From: Prosthecobacter sp.
GTDB taxonomy: Bacteria > Verrucomicrobiota > Verrucomicrobiia > Verrucomicrobiales > Verrucomicrobiaceae
NCBI RefSeq assembly: GCF_014879935.1
Contig: NZ_JACSRD010000111.1
Location: 1 to 47,942, forward strand
Direction of reading: 5' to 3'
Length of the DNA stretch: 47,942 bases
Shown: one piece after another, positions 43,240-47,942 of the stretch
How positions within the stretch are numbered: the first letter of the stretch is position 1
Layout: each line of letters opens with the position of its first letter
Made by a program: the position numbers and the translations under genes
Notes under the pieces: model-generated
What the model was told of the DNA's origin: nothing
Database searches by the model: none
What the model saw: only the letters and a program-made list of their open reading frames with translations

Positions 43240-44094
43240 TTATCGCCCAGGCAGCGTCCGCAGCCACTCCAGCAGCAAGTCCGGCCACTTCGCAGGCGGA
43301 AAGCCGTTTTTCACGCGCTGGGGGATGAGATTGCCGACGCCGTGGGCGCCTTCGTCAAAGATGTCCATGCGCACAGGCACGCCGAGCTTTTCGAGGTCAG
43401 CCTTGATGGCCTTCGGCATTTCGATGGGAGTGCCGCCGTTGATGCCGTCGTTCGTGGCGTGGACGAGATAGACCGGCGGGCTGTCTTTCTTGAAGACGAA
43501 GGGCGATTCCTTCTGCCGCCAGTGCCACGTGGCGAGCCCGACGGCAAAATCGGGACGGCTGCTCTCACGATCAATGGGATCTGCGGCCATCGGATCACCT
43601 GCATCAAAGTTCGCCGCGAGGTTCATCGCCAGATTGCCGCCAGCAGAGTAGCCCGCGATGCCGATCTGCGCCGGATTGATGCCCCATTCGCTCGCCCGAT
43701 GCCGCACGAGCCGCACCGCACGCTTCGCGTCCATCAAGGTGAGCGCCTGGATGCCGGCGTTGTCGAGCTTGTGCGGCGGACGCAGGCGGTATTTGAGCCC
43801 GATGACGGCCACGCCCTTCGGATTGAAGACGTCAGCCGCGTATTCGACATGCGTCTTCCAGTCGAGTCCGCCGTAACCACCACCCGCGCAAACGATGACC
43901 GCCATGCCATTGCGTTTGTCAGCGGCGGGCAGGAACAAGGTGATCGACGGCACGGTGACATTGCGAATCGTGCCGCGCTCCTCCCTGACCTCCGCTGGCG
44001 GGTTCTCTAAAAACTGCGGCGGCTTGTCCGGCCACAGCGGGATGACTTGCGCGAAGAGCGACGGGCAGAGAGAAAATAGAAGGAGGAAACGCAT
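43240..44094 (-). CDS. Secreted alpha/beta hydrolase (acetyl-xylan-esterase/BD-FAE-like)
   Basis: A 284-residue exported carboxylesterase. The signal peptide is about 1-16 (FSLCPSLFAQ). The oxyanion region reads CAGGGYGGLDW. The nucleophile elbow is GYSAGG with Ser150. An Asp in VHATNDG and a His in EGAHGVG complete the triad. This matches the esterase/lipase group that removes acetyl groups from plant or algal polysaccharides. Its place as first gene of an operon with two sulfatases and ThuA suggests de-acetylation of the same glycan. The start at 44094 gives a signal peptide; the frame is open to 44175. Confidence 0.85.
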   Translation of the reverse strand: MRFLLLFSLCPSLFAQVIPLWPDKPPQFLENPPAEVREERGTIRNVTVPSITLFLPAADKRNGMAVIVCAGGGYGGLDWKTHVEYAADVFNPKGVAVIGLKYRLRPPHKLDNAGIQALTLMDAKRAVRLVRHRASEWGINPAQIGIAGYSAGGNLAMNLAANFDAGDPMAADPIDRESSRPDFAVGLATWHWRQKESPFVFKKDSPPVYLVHATNDGINGGTPIEMPKAIKADLEKLGVPVRMDIFDEGAHGVGNLIPQRVKNGFPPAKWPDLLLEWLRTLPGR

Positions 44095-44184
44095 GGCGTG
44101 CCGCCGATTGACCACGCAGCGGTTTTCGCGGGAGGTCTCGAGACTTGGAACCGTGAGCGCTGCGGTGGTTTTCATGCAGCGCCC

Positions 44185-45063
44185 TCAACGAAGCGGCAGG
44201 CCGTGACGTTGCCAGAATGCCTGCAGTCCGGCCTGCGAGCCGTTGAAGACGCTGCGCTCGGCGGGCCGGTCCAGCGTTCCAAAGTAAAGCGGGAAGCGGT
44301 GCCGGCCGTGGTGATACACTTTCGGCCGTGAGCCGCCACGCTCCCAGTCCACGCCGCCGTACTGCCACATCGTCCAGTCGGACCAGACTTGGTACTGTTC
44401 CACCAGCCCATGCGGACTTCCCGGCGCGGGATAGACCGGCCCCGCGCCGCTGTCGTGCGCATAAAGAGCCAGCCAGTAGGGCATGCGGCGCAGTTTCGCC
44501 TTTGTGGCGGCATCCGCGCGGCTCAGCGTCTGCTTGAGCTGCGTGCTGTTTTCAAGATAAGCGACCGGGACGATGCCAGTGCGCGACTCGACGCGGTCCA
44601 TGAAGCGCAGGATCGATGAAAGCGGCAGATTGCCGTCAAAGTCGCCGCAGATCAGCAGGGAGGGCGCATTCCAGGAGCGGCTTCGCTTCAGCGCATGGAC
44701 GCGGTTCACGAGCTGGTCCGCCTGCGCCACGGCATCGACATGCCTCTGCACACGGTAGTAAACGCCGGGCAGCAGGCCGACACGATCCGCCGAGGCGAGG
44801 AAGGCCGCGCATTTCTCGTCGAGATTCCCGCCTTTGCCGGCACGGGCAATCAGAGCACTGGCTCCGTTCGCACGGAGAGCGGTGACGTTGTGCTCGGAGA
44901 AACCCACGCCGGCGCGTTGCTTTTCCTTCGGGTCGTAGGCGGAGACGTTGATGATCTGCGGCATCCCCCACGAATGCGGCGGCAGACTGCCGGGCGTGCT
45001 GCCCGGCTGGACGGCGCAACTGGTCAGGAACGATCCGGCAAGAAGAAATGAGACGACGCGCAT
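44185..45063 (-). CDS. Lipoprotein with GH25 (muramidase)-like domain
   Basis: A 292-residue protein with a lipobox (L13-T-S-C16), so probably lipid-anchored. The domain resembles the GH25 lysozyme family: INVSAYDPKEK at the start, GVYYRVQRHVDAVAQADQ, the strand LLICGDFDGN, GIVPVAYLEN, YWLALY, and near the end WTMWQYGG. In GH25 enzymes the third motif normally carries a D-x-E pair; here it reads D-F-D, so activity may be altered. A role in peptidoglycan turnover is inferred. Confidence 0.72.
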   Translation of the reverse strand: MRVVSFLLAGSFLTSCAVQPGSTPGSLPPHSWGMPQIINVSAYDPKEKQRAGVGFSEHNVTALRANGASALIARAGKGGNLDEKCAAFLASADRVGLLPGVYYRVQRHVDAVAQADQLVNRVHALKRSRSWNAPSLLICGDFDGNLPLSSILRFMDRVESRTGIVPVAYLENSTQLKQTLSRADAATKAKLRRMPYWLALYAHDSGAGPVYPAPGSPHGLVEQYQVWSDWTMWQYGGVDWERGGSRPKVYHHGRHRFPLYFGTLDRPAERSVFNGSQAGLQAFWQRHGLPLR

Positions 45064-45220
45064 GGGGCGCGATTAAAACGTCGGCCGCATCGATTTGCCA
45101 CTCTCCTTTGGCCTGACTTCGATGCCGGGCTCCTCTCCGCCGTCGTCTGGCAAAAGCCCTGCCGAGTCTTGAAATCAGGCTTTACCCACCACGGGCAGTC
45201 ATTTTACGATTCCGGCCGCC
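45064..45220. promoter_or_regulatory. Divergent promoter region
   Basis: This 157 bp gap lies between two divergent starts (45063 minus, 45221 plus). Weak AT-richer boxes such as tttacc near 45181 and ttacga near 45204, 17 bp apart, could be a promoter for the plus-strand gene, but the match is poor. Confidence 0.3.
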
Positions 45221-45682
45221 ATGAACGCGAAATCCGTCTCTCCCGCCGCCCCGAAGACCTCGACCGAGTATGCGATCTACAAACCCAACGGCCGCGGCAA
45301 CGGCGGCGTGATCCGTTTCGAGCTCAACCGTGCCAAGGCGGCCGTCTTTGTCGATGCGGCGACGCAAAGCGGCGAAAAGCAGTTCGACTGGGAGCAGAAG
45401 ATCACGATGAAGTGGGGTCTGAACGATCTCGGAGCCGTCCTGGCGACGCTGCAAGGCCGCCAGGAGCAGGCGAAGCTCTTCCACCAGTCGGAGAAGGCCA
45501 ACAGCGCCTTCGAACTGACCTACCGTGACGATCCGCAGAAGGCACCGTTCTTCATGAGCATGTCGCGCCAGGAAGGAACCTCGAAAAACGTGAGGAAGGT
45601 CTCCATTCCCATCACGCACGCCGAGGCAGCCATCCTGGAGACGGCGCTGCGGGCCGCCATCACGCGGGTGCTGGGCTGGTGA
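45221..45682 (+). CDS. Small Whirly-like (possible ssDNA/RNA-binding) protein
   Basis: A 153-residue cytoplasmic protein without signal peptide. Its order of motifs recalls the Whirly fold of plant single-strand DNA-binding proteins: beta strands with RFELNRAKAAVFVDAA, then DWEQKITMKW, a LNDLGAVLATL helix, KLFHQ, further strands (FELTYRDD and FFMSMSRQ), VRKVSIPITHAEAAILETAL, and a C-terminal LGW. The resemblance is at the level of pattern, by eye. If right, it would bind single-stranded nucleic acid as an oligomer, for example in recombination or RNA work. It is a stand-alone gene converging with the P450 gene. Confidence 0.6.
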   Translation: MNAKSVSPAAPKTSTEYAIYKPNGRGNGGVIRFELNRAKAAVFVDAATQSGEKQFDWEQKITMKWGLNDLGAVLATLQGRQEQAKLFHQSEKANSAFELTYRDDPQKAPFFMSMSRQEGTSKNVRKVSIPITHAEAAILETALRAAITRVLGW

Positions 45683-45685
45683 ACA

Positions 45686-46828
45686 TCACAGCGCCTCGAA
45701 CTTCACCGTCAGCGAATCGTAGCCGAGCTTGCGGTCGAATTTCGCCTCGTGCTCGACACGTTCGGCGGCATTGAGGATGGTGATGCGCTTCACACGGTCG
45801 CAGCAGAGCTTTAAAAGCGTGCGCAGGATGAGGCGGGCATGCGGAGCGCCGAGGCAAAGGTGGGTGCCGAAACCGAAGCTGAGATGCGGGTTCGGTTTGC
45901 GGTCGAGGCGCACCTCATCGGCCTGCGGGAACGCCGTTTCATCGAAATTCGCGGACGACCAGCACAGCGAGACGCGCTCCCCGGCTTTCACGGTGACACC
46001 GTTCACGTCCGTGTCCTTCGGGCAGACGCGGCCGATGTGGGTCAACGGCATGAAGACGCGGAAAAACTCCTCGCTGGCCAGCGTGATGCGTTTGGGATCC
46101 TCACGCAGGAACTCGAGCGCGCCGGGATTCTCCGCAAGGTGCCCCAGGGCGCACGAAATCGTGTGAATGATCGTGTCACGCCCGCCGGCGAAGGCGAGGT
46201 TCGCGAAGCCCATGCACTCCTCACGGGTGAGTTTGCGCCCGCGATAAGTGGCCTGCGTCAGCACGCTGAAGAAGTCATCGCCCGGATTCGCCTCGACCTC
46301 GTCGAACTTGGCGGCGAGGTAGTCTTCCAGCACCGTGCCCTTTTTGAACTCGCCGCCGGTCACTTTGAAGACGTGAATGCCCCAGCCGATCCAGGCGTCG
46401 GCCTCCTCTTCGGAGGTGTTGAGCAGGTAAGTCAGCGCACGCGACTGGATGGGCAGCGCGAATTCGTTCACGATCTCGATGCTGTCGCGGTTCAAGGCGC
46501 CCGTCAGCATGCCGTCGAGCAGCGCCTCGACTTTCGCGATCATCTCCGGATCCTTTGCCCGCTGGAAGAACGGCTCGGCGATGGCTCGGTAATCGGTGTG
46601 CTCCGGCGGGTTGGTCTCGATGGGAAGCTGGCGCATGCTGCGCACATCTTCCTCGGATGGAATCGGAACCCGGAAGGGCACATCAGAGCTGAAAGTCTCC
46701 CAGTCCTTGGCCGCCTTCCGCACATCCTCGTGGCGCAGGATCATCGTGATGTTTTCGCCGTGAAACGGGCACTGCATCACGCCGGTGGCGGCGCGGGCGT
46801 CTTTGAAGGGATCGGAAAAGGCGGGCAT
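45686..46828 (-). CDS. Cytochrome P450
   Basis: A 380-residue soluble bacterial P450 (class I type). The heme-binding loop FGFGTHLCLG has the cysteine ligand at 325. The I-helix is AGGRDT at 214-219, the ExxR pair is E254/R257, and the N-terminal part contains NPPEHTDYR. These would support oxygen activation and hydroxylation of an unknown small substrate. No ferredoxin or reductase gene is adjacent, so redox partners must come from elsewhere. The start at 46828 fits the family length; the open frame extends to 46909. Confidence 0.93.
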   Translation of the reverse strand: MPAFSDPFKDARAATGVMQCPFHGENITMILRHEDVRKAAKDWETFSSDVPFRVPIPSEEDVRSMRQLPIETNPPEHTDYRAIAEPFFQRAKDPEMIAKVEALLDGMLTGALNRDSIEIVNEFALPIQSRALTYLLNTSEEEADAWIGWGIHVFKVTGGEFKKGTVLEDYLAAKFDEVEANPGDDFFSVLTQATYRGRKLTREECMGFANLAFAGGRDTIIHTISCALGHLAENPGALEFLREDPKRITLASEEFFRVFMPLTHIGRVCPKDTDVNGVTVKAGERVSLCWSSANFDETAFPQADEVRLDRKPNPHLSFGFGTHLCLGAPHARLILRTLLKLCCDRVKRITILNAAERVEHEAKFDRKLGYDSLTVKFEAL

Positions 46829-46919
46829 GGCGGGGAGGAGGACGGGAACGAGAATGTCGGATGACGAGGCAGCCGGCAATGCGCTTGATTTGCTGTTTGC
46901 TGCTCCCACGCTGGTCAGG

Positions 46920-47495
46920 TCATGGCTGGCCGCTGATCTTCAGATGACGGATGGATGCGGTCTGGCCGCCAACGGCGATCCAGCTTCGCCTCTTCGGCGT
47001 CGCCAGGTAGGCGTGGCCTGCCTTCAGCTTCAGATCATCCAGCTGGATCGCGATTTGATCACCGGCCCATTCGAAACGCAGCTTGTGCCACGCGCCGGAT
47101 TTGAGATCAGCCGGCAGTTTTGCGATGATGTGGCTCGGTTTGACCGAATCTTCCGCCAGGCTTATCTGCTTTGGCGAAATGGAGACCCGGCCGACATGCG
47201 TGGGGCCCTTGGGCGTCGTTCCATCGCAGCCGATGATGAGGCTCCTTGAGCCGTCGAAGCGGAACTCGCACTCAATCACGCCCGTGTTCCAGCCCACCTG
47301 ATGCCAAAGCACCGCCACGTGCTTGTTTTCCGGCTTTTCGGCACACACCAGCACCCCATCCTTCGGCTCATACGTGCCATGCGCGATCTTCCACGTTGAA
47401 TCCAGGGGCGACTTAAAATCCGGTGCCGCGAGAACCTGAAGTTCCTCCGCCAAGAGTGGGGTGACGAGACAAGCGAAAAGCAAAAGCAGTTTCAT
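46920..47495 (-). CDS. Secreted LamG/DUF1080-like jelly-roll protein
   Basis: A 191-residue exported protein with signal peptide (LLLLFACLVTPLLA) and one beta-sandwich domain. Recognisable parts are GTYEPKDGVLVC, GVIECEFRFDG, GAWHKLRFEWAGDQIAIQLD and RSWIAVGG. It is a paralogue in layout of the protein at 23686. Likely carbohydrate-binding or a small hydrolase-like domain; no catalytic residues are assigned. The start at 47495 was chosen; an in-frame Met lies at 47507. Confidence 0.75.
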   Translation of the reverse strand: MKLLLLFACLVTPLLAEELQVLAAPDFKSPLDSTWKIAHGTYEPKDGVLVCAEKPENKHVAVLWHQVGWNTGVIECEFRFDGSRSLIIGCDGTTPKGPTHVGRVSISPKQISLAEDSVKPSHIIAKLPADLKSGAWHKLRFEWAGDQIAIQLDDLKLKAGHAYLATPKRRSWIAVGGQTASIRHLKISGQP

Positions 47496-47519
47496 GAGCC
47501 ACAGCAAACGCAGCGGCCA

Positions 47520-47942
47520 TCACCGCCTTGCATTCGCATCCGCAGCCGCCAGCTCCTGCATCGCACGCACGGCCATGAGTTCGCAGTTAAACCACATCGT
47601 CGGCGGATTCTGCATCACCCAGGTTTGATAGCGGCCGGGGGCTTTGGCGGTGGATTGCGTGTGCGTGAGTGTCGCGGCGAGGGCTTTGGCTTTTTCGAGG
47701 TGGAGCGGGTCTTGGGTCGCTCGATAGGCGGCGAGATACAGGCGCATCAGCTTCGCGCTGCTGGCGCAGACCGGCGCCCAGCAGCGGTATTGCTCGAGCA
47801 CGCATGGGAGCAGCCAGCGCTTCGTGCGGGCGGCGGCGGTGCCGTCGTCGTTTTGCTTGTTGGGCGTGTCGGAGGGCGGTTGCGACCACATGACGAACTG
47901 ATCTTCGGCGAAGCGGATCAAATCGAGCGCGAGCTGGCGCTT
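47520..47942 (-). CDS. C-terminal part of an unidentified helical protein (cut by window edge)
   Basis: Only the last about 140 residues are present; the open frame runs off the right edge. The sequence is helix-rich and contains RFAEDQFVMW, CVLEQYRCWAPV, LYLAAYRATQDPLHLEKAKALA and MQNPPTMWFNC. This is reminiscent of alpha/alpha-barrel secreted proteins found with sulfatases (glycoside hydrolase-like or pectate-lyase-associated). The family cannot be named from this part. It ends 24 bp before the LamG-like gene starts, so the two are probably co-transcribed. Confidence 0.6.
   Translation of the reverse strand, partial: KRQLALDLIRFAEDQFVMWSQPPSDTPNKQNDDGTAAARTKRWLLPCVLEQYRCWAPVCASSAKLMRLYLAAYRATQDPLHLEKAKALAATLTHTQSTAKAPGRYQTWVMQNPPTMWFNCELMAVRAMQELAAADANARR

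Noticed and set aside
1..47942. CRISPR arrays, tRNA or rRNA genes
   Set aside because: No regularly spaced identical repeats, cloverleaf-like sequences or rRNA-like stretches were recognised.

Overview
The window looks like a chromosome piece from a high-GC, heterotrophic member of the Verrucomicrobia (Verrucomicrobiaceae/Prosthecobacter-like; a planctomycete is the main alternative). This rests on gene content rather than a marker gene. It holds twelve secreted sulfatases, ThuA and LamG/DUF1080-like secreted proteins, EF-hand fusions, a secreted PQQ-type propeller, an Asp-box sialidase-like protein, and the short repetitive DNA I associate with that superphylum. No rRNA, tRNA, CRISPR array or transposase gene was seen.

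Layout. 1-317: non-coding, with three copies of a 36-37 bp REP-like palindrome. 318-4183 (minus strand): a small membrane-anchored protein, an OpgH/MdoH-type glucan synthase and a secreted esterase, probably one operon. 4410-20231 (plus strand): ten sulfatase genes in a row with gaps of -4 to 94 bp, followed by a small lower-GC orphan gene. 20836-22756: a frameshifted and truncated esterase copy, an Arch_ATPase/DUF234-type ATPase on the other strand, and two large imperfect palindromes. 22757-27060: intact esterase, LamG-like protein, NHL propeller, EF-hand protein and sialidase-like protein. 27296-32866: a phosphorelay made of a KdpD-type membrane multi-PAS histidine kinase, an Rcp1-type response regulator and a REC-PAS-PAS-kinase-REC hybrid that is broken by a one-base frameshift. 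32880-36685: an M14 carboxypeptidase facing a CXXCH-containing alpha/alpha-toroid protein and a PQQ propeller with embedded EF-hands. 36686-37031: a repeat region. 37032-39382: two translationally coupled radical SAM/SPASM proteins resembling AhbD and AhbC/NirJ. 39465-44094 (minus): esterase, sulfatase, ThuA, sulfatase. 44185-47942: GH25-type lipoprotein, a Whirly-like small protein, a cytochrome P450, a LamG-like protein and a gene cut by the right edge.

How it fits together. Most products carry export signals, and the sulfatases, esterases, sialidase-like and ThuA proteins together suggest periplasmic or surface removal of sulfate and acyl groups from complex polysaccharides or mucin-like glycans. 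No glycoside hydrolase/lyase backbone enzyme, SusC/D-type transporter or sulfatase-maturing enzyme lies in the window, so backbone cleavage, uptake and formylglycine formation must be encoded elsewhere.

The most unusual points are these. Several sulfatase signal peptides are encoded by near-identical low-complexity repeat DNA. Two sulfatases depart from the C-x-P-x-R activation motif. Twin perfect hairpins sit inside the sulfatase run. The ATPase is flanked by a decayed esterase copy and paired palindromes. A bacterial Whirly-like protein and an Ahb-like radical SAM pair are also present. All functional calls come from reading motifs by eye; no database search was run.
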